Source: an uncultured Mycobacterium sp.
GTDB lineage: Bacteria > Actinomycetota > Actinomycetes > Mycobacteriales > Mycobacteriaceae
Reading direction: 5' to 3'
DNA length: 64,000 nucleotides
Assembly: GCA_900078375.1 (NCBI GenBank)
Contig: FLQS01000034.1
Coordinates: 42,143 to 106,142, forward strand
Shown here: one piece after another, positions 34,005-42,881 of the stretch
Layout of the letters: each line of letters starts with the position of its first letter
How positions within the stretch are numbered: position 1 is the first letter of the stretch
Made by a program: the position numbers and the translations under genes
The notes under the pieces: model-generated
The model's database searches: none
Told to the model about the DNA's origin: nothing
Seen by the model: only the letters and a program-made list of their open reading frames with translations

Positions 34005-34490
34005 TTGGTACCCAAAGCCATCCACGCAGCCACAGCAGCCGGCGCGGCCACTCTCCTCGCCGTTGCCGGCGCACCCGCCGCGCACGCCGACAACACCCGC
34101 CTCAACAACGGTGTGGTCGCCAACGTCTACACCGTCCAGCATCAGGCAGGGTGCACCGGGGACGTCAAGAAGAACCCCGCACTGACGCAGGCCGCCGAGT
34201 GGCACGCCAACGATGTACTCAACAATCGTTCCCTGGACGGCGATCTCGGATCCGATGGCTCCACGCCCCAGAGCCGCGCTGCCGCAGCCGGTTTCACGGG
34301 AATGGTAGCTCAGACGGTAGCCATCAACCCCGCCCTTGCGATCAACAACCTCGACGTCATCAACCAGTGGTATTACGACCCCGCCGATTTCGCGATCATG
34401 TCCAACTGCGCGAATACCGCAATCGGCGTCTGGTCGGTGAACAGCCTGGACCGCTCGGTCCTGGTGGCGGTTTACGGCCAACCGGCCTGA
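34005..34490 (+). CDS. Secreted CAP/SCP-like protein
   Basis: 161 residues from a TTG at 34005 behind AAGGAAAG. A signal peptide ends in AAHA. The mature part resembles a reduced CAP (SCP/PR-1) domain: LNNGVVANVYTVQHQAGC, PALTQAAEWHANDVLNN (CAP helix with the metal-site His), AAAGFTGMVAQTVAIN, and INQWYYDPADFAIMSNCANTAIGVWSV (the last Cys pair). It likely binds sterol or lipid outside the cell. Probably co-transcribed with the DUF732 gene. Confidence 0.75.
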   Translation: MVPKAIHAATAAGAATLLAVAGAPAAHADNTRLNNGVVANVYTVQHQAGCTGDVKKNPALTQAAEWHANDVLNNRSLDGDLGSDGSTPQSRAAAAGFTGMVAQTVAINPALAINNLDVINQWYYDPADFAIMSNCANTAIGVWSVNSLDRSVLVAVYGQPA

Positions 34491-34497
34491 CGGCGCG

Positions 34498-35145
34498 TCA
34501 GGGCAGAATCCGCAACCCCCACTGCCCCAGCAAGGGCTGCACCAGGGTGAAGTACGTCGTGTAGTCGTCGCCGTCGGGCGACGACATCAGAATTCCGACC
34601 GCGCTGACCGTGCCGTCGGGATTCTTGACGAAGCCAGGGCTGCCACTGTCACCCTCCAGGCTGTAGACGCTGGCCTCGACGACATCGCCTTCGATGCCCT
34701 TGATCTCACCGCACGTCTCGCCGGTGACGGCGCCAACCTTGCAGAACGGCATACCGACACCAAGTTGGCTGGCACCCAAAACATCTCGGACCGGATACCT
34801 GCCGGCGACGTCACCGTTGGGCGCCCCGGCGCCGGGGTCGAGGAGGATGATGGCGGCATCTTTCTTGTCACTGTCCACCACGCTGGCGCTGATCGTGCCG
34901 AGCAGGGTGTCGTCGCTGCCGTACGTCCAATCCGAGCCGTCGTGCCCATCGCAGTGCCCACTGGTCAGCAGGTAGTAGCTGCCGTCGTCGCCTTGGGCTG
35001 CGAAACCAGCAGTGCACCGTCCACTTTCGTCGTCAACCTCGATGCCCGGGGTCGGCGGTGGCGCCGCCAACGCGGGGCTGGCCAACCCCACCGTCGCGAT
35101 CAAGACCGCACCCGCAACCGCCGAAATCCACTGCCCTGTAGCCAT
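34498..35145 (-). CDS. Secreted trypsin-like serine protease (S1)
   Basis: 215 residues. A signal peptide (AVAGAVLIATVGLASPALA) is followed by a compact chymotrypsin fold with triad His in LLTSGHCDG, Asp in DKKDAAIILLD and Ser in EGDSGSPGF. Two Cys pairs (RCTAGF/SGHCDG and PFCKV/TCGEIK) flank the active site as in streptogrisin-like enzymes. No prodomain is seen, so it may be constitutively active. Convergent with the CAP-like gene. Confidence 0.86.
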   Translation of the reverse strand: MATGQWISAVAGAVLIATVGLASPALAAPPPTPGIEVDDESGRCTAGFAAQGDDGSYYLLTSGHCDGHDGSDWTYGSDDTLLGTISASVVDSDKKDAAIILLDPGAGAPNGDVAGRYPVRDVLGASQLGVGMPFCKVGAVTGETCGEIKGIEGDVVEASVYSLEGDSGSPGFVKNPDGTVSAVGILMSSPDGDDYTTYFTLVQPLLGQWGLRILP

Positions 35146-35212
35146 CTCGGCTCCTCCCCATGAATCGACCAGATGCTACCGACACCGCACGCGCGTGGGA
35201 GAGTTTCTCCAG

Positions 35213-36697
35213 ATGACGACGACGGTCGCGGTGATCGGGGCCGGCCCCGCGGGGCTGGTGGTCTCGCGATGGCTGCTGTCGCAGGGGTTTGAGCCGTCGA
35301 TCCTCGAGCAGGGTCCGAGGTTGGGCGGTCAGTGGACGGCTCTGCCCGGCCGAAGCGGTGTATGGCCGGGCATGCGTACCAACACCAGTCGCATCGTGAC
35401 CGCCTTCAGCGACCTGCCGCACCACGGCGGTCTCGTCTTCCCATCGGGCCGCGACGTCTTGGACTACCTGCACCGCTATGCCCGGACGTTCGACTTGGAA
35501 TCCCGGCTGCGCTGCGACACCCGCGTCGAAGCCGTCACCCGTTGCGACCAAGGCTGGCTGGTGTGCCACGGCGGGAAGCAGGAGACGTTCGACCGCGTCG
35601 TGGTGGCCGCCGGCCGGTTCCACACCCCCGCAGTCCCCCACGTCCCTGGCCTGGACAGTTTCAACGGCGATGCCGGCGCGATCAGCTCCTACGACTACCG
35701 CGGGCCGTCGCCCTATCGCGGCAAGCGAGTCCTGGTCGCGGGCTGCGCGGTCAGCGCCCTGGAGATCGCCGCGGAACTCGCCGCCCGGGGTGCCGACCGG
35801 GTCGTGGTCACGCAGCGGCGGCAGCGCTACGTGCTGCCCAAGTTCATCGCCGGCGTGCCGTCGGATCACCGGATGTTCACCCGGTACGGAGCCCTCGCCA
35901 ACGAGACGCTGGCTTCCGCCGAAGTCGATCGCCAGCTCAAAGAGATCGTGATCGAGTCCGCCGGCAGTCCGGAGCAGTACGGTGCCCCACGCCCTGCCGA
36001 GTCGCTCTTCGCCGCCGGGGTGACGCTGAGCCAGAACTACCTGCCTGCTGTCGCCGAAGGGGCGATCAGCGTCCGACCCTGGCTGCAGTCGGTCGCCGGG
36101 ACCGCGGTGACGTTCGACGACGGAGAGGTCGAGGAGTTCGACGGCATCGTGTTCGGGACCGGATTTCGACTGAGCCTGCCGTTCCTGGACGGTGACGTGC
36201 GCGCGACCCTCAACCTGGACGCGGGTGGCTTCGACGCTGACCGGCACACCTTCCACCCCGATCTGCCCGGGTTGGCGTTCATGGGGATGTGGGACCAGTC
36301 AGGCGGCTACTTCGTCCCGCTGGAACTGCAAGCTCGGTGGATCGCGTACACGTGGGGCGGCGTCGTCGAGGCCGCGAGCGAAGCCGACCAGCGCGCGGCG
36401 ATTGCCGCCGGCCGTGCCCGCGGACCGAGCAAGACCCGGATGAATCTGGCCGCCGTGACGTTCGCGCGCGCCGCCGGAGTGGAACCGCAACTGGCGCGCT
36501 GGCCGGGTCTGCGGCGCGCTCTGTTGTTCGGGCCGCTGGCCCCGAGCTGCTTCCGACTCGAGGGTCCCGACGCGCTGCCGGCCGCGCCGGCGACGTTCGC
36601 CCGCGAGGCGGCCGCCTTCGGCGCGATCACGGACAACAAACTGACCGCCAGGGAGCTCAGCTACTGGTCGAGCGTCGAAGGACGCATGAACGAATGA
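35213..36697 (+). CDS. Flavin-containing monooxygenase-like FAD/NAD(P) oxidoreductase
   Basis: 494 residues from the ATG at 35213. VIGAGPAGLVVSRWL (FAD), LGGQWTALPGRSGVWPGMRTNTSR (FMO-type loop), VAAGRFHTPAVPHVPG, VAGCAVSALEIAAEL (a degenerate NADP Rossmann motif, G-C-A-V-S) and FGTGFRLSLPFL. The altered second glycine motif (GxAxxS in place of GxGxxG/A) may affect NADPH binding. It resembles bacterial FMO/SidA-like N- or S-oxygenases; substrate unknown. Confidence 0.82.
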   Translation: MTTTVAVIGAGPAGLVVSRWLLSQGFEPSILEQGPRLGGQWTALPGRSGVWPGMRTNTSRIVTAFSDLPHHGGLVFPSGRDVLDYLHRYARTFDLESRLRCDTRVEAVTRCDQGWLVCHGGKQETFDRVVVAAGRFHTPAVPHVPGLDSFNGDAGAISSYDYRGPSPYRGKRVLVAGCAVSALEIAAELAARGADRVVVTQRRQRYVLPKFIAGVPSDHRMFTRYGALANETLASAEVDRQLKEIVIESAGSPEQYGAPRPAESLFAAGVTLSQNYLPAVAEGAISVRPWLQSVAGTAVTFDDGEVEEFDGIVFGTGFRLSLPFLDGDVRATLNLDAGGFDADRHTFHPDLPGLAFMGMWDQSGGYFVPLELQARWIAYTWGGVVEAASEADQRAAIAAGRARGPSKTRMNLAAVTFARAAGVEPQLARWPGLRRALLFGPLAPSCFRLEGPDALPAAPATFAREAAAFGAITDNKLTARELSYWSSVEGRMNE

Positions 36698-37203
36698 ACA
36701 CGAAGCGGTTCCGGGGAAGTAACGGCCGAACAGCCTGATCGCGACGTACGGCTGCCCGCGGACCTCTCGTTCGGGGTGCCGCGCACCCGGAACATAATGG
36801 CGTTCTGGCAAATTTTCTTAGCGACGTATTACCGCCAAGACCCCACCACCTTATTTTTGAGCCATACCGTCAATCACATGCTCCTCGACGTTCGCTGGCT
36901 TCAGTACCTGCTGAAGCGCCCCGCGCACAAGTAAGTCCCGCTACCCGCGGCAAAGGTCGATGCGCCCTGCGCAGAGTCGGCCGTCCCGGACGTCATCGGC
37001 GGGCGACTCGCTCACCAGCCGTGCTGAATCCCCAACTTTGACTACCGGCTAGCGGTAACAGCACCGCCCCGGCCACCGTCACCGGTAAATGGCGGTCAGC
37101 GTCGATGTCCACGCCCCCACGCACCCGTCAAGGTAATTCCTAAGCCACTCGGGCAACAGCTCACAGGCCGAAGGTATTCCGACGACGAAAGCTGGCGATT
37201 CCA
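36698..37203. other. Intergenic region, moderately AT-rich
   Basis: 506 bp between the monooxygenase and the decarboxylase gene. It holds the candidate 45-codon gene described separately; beyond that I see no gene, RNA or clear operator. The decarboxylase start at 37204 is preceded only by a weak purine stretch (GACGAAAG). Confidence 0.5.
36797..36934 (+). CDS. Candidate 45-residue protein
   Basis: ATG at 36797 to TAA at 36934. The translation is hydrophobic and aromatic at the start (MAFWQIFLATYY), with a central RQDPTTLFLSHTVNHMLLDVRW and a basic tail LLKRPAHK. The base composition is more AT-rich than the flanks, the ribosome site is weak (CGGAACATA), and no family is recognised. It could be a small peptide, the start of a decayed gene, or chance. 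Confidence 0.3.
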   Translation: MAFWQIFLATYYRQDPTTLFLSHTVNHMLLDVRWLQYLLKRPAHK

Positions 37204-38820
37204 ATGACTGATGACAAGACCGTCCACGCTGTCACCTACGATCTGCTCCGAAACCTCGGACTCACAACGATATTCGGCAACCCCGGTTCGACCGAGGAAA
37301 CGTTCCTGCAGGATTTCCCCGACGACTTCACCTACGTGCTGGGGTTGCAGGAAGCGTCCGTGCTGGCGATGGCCGACGGCTTCGCCCAATCGACCGGCAA
37401 GCCCGCATTGGTCAACCTGCACACCGCCGCAGGGACCGGTAACGCGATGGGCAGCCTGGTGGCCGCCTACCGGGCCAACACCCCGCTGATCGTGACCGCC
37501 GGTCAGCAGACCCGCGAAATGTCCTTGATTGACCCATATTTGAACAACCCGCACGCGACGATGATGCCGCAACCGTGGGTCAAGTGGGCCTACGAGCCGG
37601 CCCGCGCCGAGGATGTTCCCGGGGCTTTCATGCAGGCCTATGCGGTGGCGATGCAACCCCCGAGGGGCCCGGTTTTCTTGTCCATCCCCCTCGACGACTG
37701 GCACAAGCCCATGGCGGGCCCGGCGGTGATCCGGTCCGTCAGCGAGCGGGTGGCCCCGGACGCCACCCGCTTGGCGGCCTTCGCCGACCGGATCAACGGG
37801 GCGCGCAACCCACTGCTGGTGCTCGGGCCGGAGGTCGACCGCGCCGGCGCCTGGGACGCCGGCATCGCCTTCGCCGAGAAACTCGGGGCCCCGGTTCGCG
37901 GTAGCGCCTTGCCCGACCGGATCTCGTTCCCCGAAACCCACCCACTGTTCGGCGGCCCACTGCCGATGACGATCGCCGAAGTCAACCAAGCGGTGAACGG
38001 CCACGACCTGGTGCTGGTGATCGGCGCTTCGGTGTTCCGCTACTACCCGTACGTGGCCGGTGAATACCTGCCGGAGGGCACCGACCTGCTGCAGATCACC
38101 TCCGATCCCGGCGTAACAGCGGTCGCACCGGTCGGTGACAGCCTGATCGGTGACGTGCGGATTGCACTCGAGACGCTGGTCGATCTGATCGACGCTCCCG
38201 TCGACCGGGCCGTCCCCACCCCGCTGGATCGCAACCGCGCCGTGCGCGTCTCGGCGCCCTCGGAACCGCTGACCGCCGACGAGGTCTATGCGACGTTGAG
38301 CACCGTCAAACCCGACGACTCGGCGGTGGTCATGGAGTCCACCTCGACGATGGCCGAACTGGAGCAGTGGCTGCCGACCACCAAGTCGGGAAGCTTCTTC
38401 GCGACCGGTAGCGGCGGGATCGGCTGGGGTGTACCGGGAGCGGTGGGCGTTGCCCTCGGCGACCGCGAACGAGGCGTGAAACGCACCATCGTGGCCACCA
38501 TCGGGGACGGCTCCTTCCAGTACTCGATCCAGGCCATCTGGACCGCCGCGCAACACAAGCTGCCCATCGTGTTCGTGGTGCTGCGCAACGGCGCGTACGC
38601 GATCTTGAAGTCGTTCGCCGAATTGGAAAGCACGCCCGGTGTGCCGGGGCTGGACCTGCCGGGCCTCGATATCGCGTCCTTGGCAAAGGGATTCGGCTGC
38701 CACACCGCCGAAGTCACCAGCACCGACGAACTCGCCGATGCCTTCACGACAGCGCTGCAGGCCGACGGACCCACCGTCATCGTGGTTCCGACCCAGCCCG
38801 AACTCCCGCACCTCGGCTGA
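37204..38820 (+). CDS. mdlC: ThDP-dependent 2-oxo acid decarboxylase, benzoylformate-decarboxylase-like
   Basis: 538 residues. It follows benzoylformate decarboxylase (MdlC) closely: FGNPGSTEE (Ser29), LQEASVLAMADGFAQ (Glu50), NLHTAAGTGNAMG (His73) are the aligned equivalents of Ser26, Glu47 and His70 of the Pseudomonas enzyme; GDGSFQYSIQAIWTAAQ holds the ThDP-Mg site (GDGS-x25-N, here RNGAYAIL). The second active-site His (His281 in MdlC) seems to be Tyr here (FRYY, Tyr281), which may shift the substrate from benzoylformate. It would decarboxylate an aromatic or branched 2-oxo acid to the aldehyde. Convergent with an ECF sigma gene. Confidence 0.85.
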   Translation: MTDDKTVHAVTYDLLRNLGLTTIFGNPGSTEETFLQDFPDDFTYVLGLQEASVLAMADGFAQSTGKPALVNLHTAAGTGNAMGSLVAAYRANTPLIVTAGQQTREMSLIDPYLNNPHATMMPQPWVKWAYEPARAEDVPGAFMQAYAVAMQPPRGPVFLSIPLDDWHKPMAGPAVIRSVSERVAPDATRLAAFADRINGARNPLLVLGPEVDRAGAWDAGIAFAEKLGAPVRGSALPDRISFPETHPLFGGPLPMTIAEVNQAVNGHDLVLVIGASVFRYYPYVAGEYLPEGTDLLQITSDPGVTAVAPVGDSLIGDVRIALETLVDLIDAPVDRAVPTPLDRNRAVRVSAPSEPLTADEVYATLSTVKPDDSAVVMESTSTMAELEQWLPTTKSGSFFATGSGGIGWGVPGAVGVALGDRERGVKRTIVATIGDGSFQYSIQAIWTAAQHKLPIVFVVLRNGAYAILKSFAELESTPGVPGLDLPGLDIASLAKGFGCHTAEVTSTDELADAFTTALQADGPTVIVVPTQPELPHLG

Positions 38821-38910
38821 GCCCGGCGAAGAAGCGGCCTGGCTGGCCGCCGCGAGCCACTGACGTCTGCAGCGGATTCCCTTCGTGGACGGGATAGCTC
38901 ATCGCGGCGG

Positions 38911-39468
38911 TCACGCGGCGTCACCGAGTGATCGGCGCATGCTGGCGCGGCTACGATGCATCCGCGACATCACGGTGCCCTCTGGCACGCCCATGATGTC
39001 GGCGGCTTCACGGTAGCTCATCCCTTCAATCGCCACCCAGTAGAGCGTCTCCCGCATCTCTGTCGACAACGAGAACAGCGCCTCTCTGACATCGGGATCC
39101 AACAGCTGCCGAAACACCTGATTTTCTGCGGACTGTGCGCGCTCGGACCCTTCGTCGACCTCACCGACCAGGCTCTCCGCCGGCCGGCGCAGACGGGCGC
39201 GATAATCGGAGATCCACGTGTTGCGCATGATGCGCAGTAGCCAGGCCCGCAGATACGTATCCTCACGCAGCCTGTCGAACGCGTTGTACGCCTTCAACAG
39301 CGTCTCCTGCACCAAATCCTCTGCGTCAGTGGCATTCTTGGTGTAGCCCACTGCCCGTCGATATAAGTCGGCGGTGAACGGCAGAATGTCGCGTTCGAAA
39401 CTCGAACACGAGTTCTGTTCTGCCGCAGATGCTTTACTCGCGTCGCTGCCTTCGATGCCATTGCTCAT
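38911..39468 (-). CDS. ECF RNA polymerase sigma factor (SigH/SigE-like)
   Basis: 185 residues from the ATG at 39468; longer starts add only low-complexity sequence. Region 2: AVGYTKNATDAEDLVQETLLKAYNAFDRLREDTYLRAWLLRIMRNTWISDYR, with the ECF core DAEDLVQE. Region 4: FSLSTEMRETLYWVAIEGMSYREAADIMGVPEGTVMSRMHRSRASMRR. Closest in pattern to SigH-type ECF factors. No anti-sigma gene is adjacent: the 90 bp downstream lead into the convergent decarboxylase. It is divergent from a FadR-type regulator. Confidence 0.88.
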   Translation of the reverse strand: MSNGIEGSDASKASAAEQNSCSSFERDILPFTADLYRRAVGYTKNATDAEDLVQETLLKAYNAFDRLREDTYLRAWLLRIMRNTWISDYRARLRRPAESLVGEVDEGSERAQSAENQVFRQLLDPDVREALFSLSTEMRETLYWVAIEGMSYREAADIMGVPEGTVMSRMHRSRASMRRSLGDAA

Positions 39469-39504
39469 GAAAGTGGCCCTGTTCTCGTCGATATCACTGC
39501 GCGC

Positions 39505-39531
39505 GACGTTGGGCGCTGTGACATGGTTTCC
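39505..39531 (-). promoter_or_regulatory. Possible ECF-type promoter of the sigma factor gene
   Basis: On the minus strand a -35-like GGAAAC (39526-39531) and a -10-like CGTC (39505-39508) are separated by 17 nt, 37 nt from the sigma gene ATG. SigE/H promoters read GGAAC-N17-19-CGTT, so this matches imperfectly. Autoregulation is an inference. Confidence 0.35.
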
Positions 39532-39697
39532 ACGGCCGCGATGTGATGGCCGCACCTCCCCCATGCTTCGCAGCGGCACGGATCGTTGCTTGGCGATTGT
39601 GTGGAGATCGGGTGGAGAAACATGGCGGGGAGTCACCGCTGGCGTGGGACGACACTTGTACGATGCAGATCACTTACCAGCGATAGAGATCCGGTCC

Positions 39698-40462
39698 GTG
39701 TCAGAGCCAACCGTTCAATTCCGCCGTCTCGCCGAGCAGGTTGCCGACCAACTGCGACGGCGCATCCTGCTGGGCGAGCTCGCCGACGGCAGCATCCTTC
39801 CCAAAGAAGACGAGCTGCTCCGCGAGTTTCCGGTGAGCAAACCGTCGCTGCGGGAGGCCATGCGGATCCTGGAAGCCGAGGGCCTGCTGCGGGTCCGGCG
39901 CGGCAAGCTCGGCGGCGCGGTAGTCCGTCGGCCCAATGCCGCGAACGTGGCCTACACGATCGGTCTGGTGCTCGGCTCCCAGGACGTGAGCCTGTCCGAC
40001 GTCGGTGGCGCACTGCGGCAGATGGAACCCGCGTGTGCGGCCCTGTGTGCCGAGCGAAGCGACCGGAACCGCACAGTGGTACCGGCGCTTCGCCAGCTGC
40101 ACGCCGAGGCCGTCGATGCCGCCGACGATTTTCAGAGCGCCATCTCCGCGAGCCGGCGTTACCACGAGGCCCTGGTCGCCTACTGCGGCAACCAGACGAT
40201 GATCATGCTGGCCGGCGCGCTCGAGACGCTCTGGTCGGCGCACGAACAGAGCTGGTCAACGCAGGTGAGTGACCACAGCATCGTGCCCGTCGACGAGCGG
40301 CTGGCGGTCCTGGAGGAACACCGTCAGGTGATCGATGCCATCGAGGCCGGCGATTCCCGCCGGGCCCATGACCTCGCCGCGGCCCACCTGGTCAAGGCGC
40401 AGCACTACCCGGGATCAGCGGGAATGGTGGACCCCACCATGGTGCGCCACTGGGAGCATTGA
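39698..40462 (+). CDS. FadR/GntR-type regulator with FCD domain
   Basis: 254 residues from the GTG at 39698. Winged helix: AEQVADQLRRRILLGELADGSILPKEDELLREFPVSKPSLREAMRILEAEGLLRVRRGKLGGAVV. The FCD domain (about 85-235) carries acidic and His positions typical of metal-binding members (DDFQSAISASRRYHEALV, ALETLWSAHE, EEHRQVIDAIEAGD). Such proteins repress adjacent catabolic operons and release on acyl-CoA or carboxylate binding. It lies 30 nt upstream of the ligase gene in the same direction, so it is probably autoregulated with that operon. Confidence 0.85.
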   Translation: MSEPTVQFRRLAEQVADQLRRRILLGELADGSILPKEDELLREFPVSKPSLREAMRILEAEGLLRVRRGKLGGAVVRRPNAANVAYTIGLVLGSQDVSLSDVGGALRQMEPACAALCAERSDRNRTVVPALRQLHAEAVDAADDFQSAISASRRYHEALVAYCGNQTMIMLAGALETLWSAHEQSWSTQVSDHSIVPVDERLAVLEEHRQVIDAIEAGDSRRAHDLAAAHLVKAQHYPGSAGMVDPTMVRHWEH

Positions 40463-40492
40463 CGCGGCTCTTTATTTTCATATGATTTGGTG

Positions 40493-42097
40493 ATGGCTGT
40501 CGACGCTGCCGTCACCACCAGCGCCGAAGCGGCGCACTATCGGGCCGCCGGGTGGTGGTCGGACACCACGCTGTCCGACTGCGTTCGCCGCAATGCCCTG
40601 TCCACACCCGACAAGGCCGCGTACGTCGACTTCACCCTCGACGGGCCCGGCTGGGGGCTGACCTGGTCGGAGTTCAACAACGCCGCCACCAACCTCGCGG
40701 TGCAGCTGCGCCGGCTGGGCGTGGCGCCCGGTGACCGGGTGGCGATCTGGCATGGCGACAGCGTCGCTATTCACGTCCTGTTGGTCGCCATCGAGCGCTG
40801 CGGCGCGGTGAGCGTAGGACTCGGATCGCGCACCGGGGTGCGGGAGGCCGCGCAGATCATCCGGACCGCGCAGCCCTCGCTGGTGGTCAGCGACCCCGCG
40901 CGGGGCCCGCAGGCGACCGAGGCTGCTGCCGATACGTCGTTGCGCGCTCTGGTGCTCGGATCCGGCGGGCTCGCCATCGACACCACCGCCGCAGCAGCGG
41001 ACGCTGTGGCCGGGTTGTCGTCGGTGGGGCCCGATGACCCCTTTCTGATCAATTCGACCTCGGGTACCACGGGGCTGCCCAAATGCGTCGTGCACACCCA
41101 GAACCGCTGGCACTATTTTCACCAAAAAGCCGTCGCCAACGGCGAACTGAGCGCCGACGACGTCTTCCTTCCGGTCATTCCCACACCGTTCGGCTTCGGA
41201 ATCTGGACCTCACACACCACCCCGATCTATCTGGGCGCGACGACCGTGCGCATCGAGCGGTTCGACCCGGCCGCGACGTGCGCAGCAATCGAGCGGCACC
41301 GTGCCACGGTCTTGTGCTGTGTGAGTACACAATTGATGATGATTCTGGCCAATGCCGCCTCCCGGGAGTACGACCTCTCCAGCCTGCGCATCGTGTTCAC
41401 CGGCGGGGAGCCGCTGCCCTACGCTCAGGCCGCACAGTTCGAAGAGCTGACCGGGGTGACGATTCTTCAGTTCTACGGCTCGAACGAAACCGGCATGCTC
41501 AGCGCGACGACTGTCAAGGATTCGCCGCATCACCGGCTGCGGACCGCCGGGCAGATCGTCCCCGAGATGCAGGTGCGCCTGTTCGACGGCGACGACGATG
41601 TGACGGAATCCGGTCGTGGACAGCCGGTTTGCCGCGGGCCGGCGCTCAGCCTGGGCTACCTGGGCGGCACCGACCACGACAAGCTGTACACCAGGAACGG
41701 CTGGATGCGGATGGGCGACATCTGCGAGCTCGACAGCGACGGGTACCTGGTCCTGGCCGGACGAACCTCCGACTTCATCCTGCGCGGCGGCAAGAACATC
41801 AGCGCCGTGGCCGTCGAGGAAGCTGTCAACACCCATCCCGCCGTCGCGGTGGCCGCCGCAGTGGCCATGCCCGATCCTCTCTTCGGAGAGCGCGTCTGTG
41901 TTTTCGCCGAGCTCGTCAATGCCGGCGACACCCTGGAGCTGTCCGCCGTCATCGATCACCTGCTGGCCCAGGGCGTCTCCAAGGAGCTGTTGCCCGAACG
42001 CCTTGAGGTGCTCGATGAGCTTCCGCGCTCCTCCGGCGGCAAGATCGCCAAAGGCCAACTCCGCGAGAATATCCGATCGATACTGGAGCAATCATGA
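40493..42097 (+). CDS. Acyl-CoA/aryl-CoA ligase (ANL family)
   Basis: 534 residues from the ATG at 40493. The ANL core motifs are complete: A3 STSGTTGLPKCVV, A5 FYGSNETG, A7 GDICELDSDGYLVLAGRTSDFILRGGKNIS (A8 hinge), and A10 SSGGKIAKGQL with the catalytic Lys. It would activate a carboxylic acid to its CoA thioester. The replaced AMP-binding lining (NRWHYFHQKAVANG, PTPFGFGIW) does not match benzoate-CoA ligase well enough to name a substrate. The leader (TTTATTTTCATATGATTTGG) is AT-rich. The final ATGA overlaps the next gene start. Confidence 0.88.
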   Translation: MAVDAAVTTSAEAAHYRAAGWWSDTTLSDCVRRNALSTPDKAAYVDFTLDGPGWGLTWSEFNNAATNLAVQLRRLGVAPGDRVAIWHGDSVAIHVLLVAIERCGAVSVGLGSRTGVREAAQIIRTAQPSLVVSDPARGPQATEAAADTSLRALVLGSGGLAIDTTAAAADAVAGLSSVGPDDPFLINSTSGTTGLPKCVVHTQNRWHYFHQKAVANGELSADDVFLPVIPTPFGFGIWTSHTTPIYLGATTVRIERFDPAATCAAIERHRATVLCCVSTQLMMILANAASREYDLSSLRIVFTGGEPLPYAQAAQFEELTGVTILQFYGSNETGMLSATTVKDSPHHRLRTAGQIVPEMQVRLFDGDDDVTESGRGQPVCRGPALSLGYLGGTDHDKLYTRNGWMRMGDICELDSDGYLVLAGRTSDFILRGGKNISAVAVEEAVNTHPAVAVAAAVAMPDPLFGERVCVFAELVNAGDTLELSAVIDHLLAQGVSKELLPERLEVLDELPRSSGGKIAKGQLRENIRSILEQS

Positions 42098-42867
42098 CCA
42101 CACCAGAAGTGCGCCAGGGCGGCCTGGGCGTGTGGGCGCCGTCCAAGACACCACCGATCGGCGTCGACCTCACCGACGAGCAGAAGATGGCAGTGGCGTT
42201 CCGTCATCTCGCCGATATCGGCTTCGCCGAGAACATGGCCGGGCACATCACCTGGCAGCCCGAGGGGCAGACGGACATGTTCGTCAACCCGTGGGGGCTG
42301 TGGTGGCAGGAACTGTCCGCCTCCGACATCTGCGTGGTCGACGAGGACGCGCATGTGGTCCGCGGCCGCTGGGATGTCACACCGGCGATCCACCTCCACA
42401 CCGAGATTCACCGGCAGCGCCCCGATGCCAGGGTGGTGATCCACAATCACCCCTACTACGTCAGCCTCATCGCCGCGTTGGGAATGCTGCCCGAACTCGT
42501 CCATCAGACCGGCGCGTTGTTCCTCGATGACATGTACCTGGTCGAGAAATACGACGGCGAGATCGACGCCCCCTGGCGTGCAGCGGAACTCGCCGGTCAG
42601 ATTGGCTCGGCCAATCTGGTGATCCTGGCCAACCACGGTGTCATCGCCACGGGCCACGATCTGGCCGCAGCGGTGTATCGGGCGGTGTCCATCGAGCGGG
42701 TGTGCCGTCTTGCCTATGACGTGATGCTCACCGGCCGCACACGAAAGACGATGAACCGCGGCGACATGATCGGCATGCAGGCCTCGCTGATCGAACGTGC
42801 CGCCGACGTGTACTGGGCCGGCGCCGCACGCATGACCATCAAGGCCGACCACGGCGTCCTGGACTGA
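42094..42867 (+). CDS. Class II aldolase/adducin-fold protein
   Basis: 257 residues. Zinc motif HLHTEIH, HNHPYYVS and ANHGVI provide the three or four His ligands of the class II aldolase fold; AENMAGHITWQ is the N-terminal phosphate-loop area. Members act as aldolases, epimerases or decarboxylases (for example the 3,4-dihydroxyphthalate decarboxylase of phthalate pathways). The neighbours (CoA ligase before, ACMSD-like amidohydrolase 14 nt after) favour a decarboxylase or retro-aldol step, but this is inference. Confidence 0.84.
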   Translation: MTTPEVRQGGLGVWAPSKTPPIGVDLTDEQKMAVAFRHLADIGFAENMAGHITWQPEGQTDMFVNPWGLWWQELSASDICVVDEDAHVVRGRWDVTPAIHLHTEIHRQRPDARVVIHNHPYYVSLIAALGMLPELVHQTGALFLDDMYLVEKYDGEIDAPWRAAELAGQIGSANLVILANHGVIATGHDLAAAVYRAVSIERVCRLAYDVMLTGRTRKTMNRGDMIGMQASLIERAADVYWAGAARMTIKADHGVLD

Positions 42868-42881
42868 AAGGAGCTCGACTC

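Noticed and set aside
37096..38811. 571-codon frame on the minus strand
   Set aside because: Antisense of the decarboxylase, which has complete ThDP motifs; the minus frame is low-complexity His/Gln/Arg/Gly.
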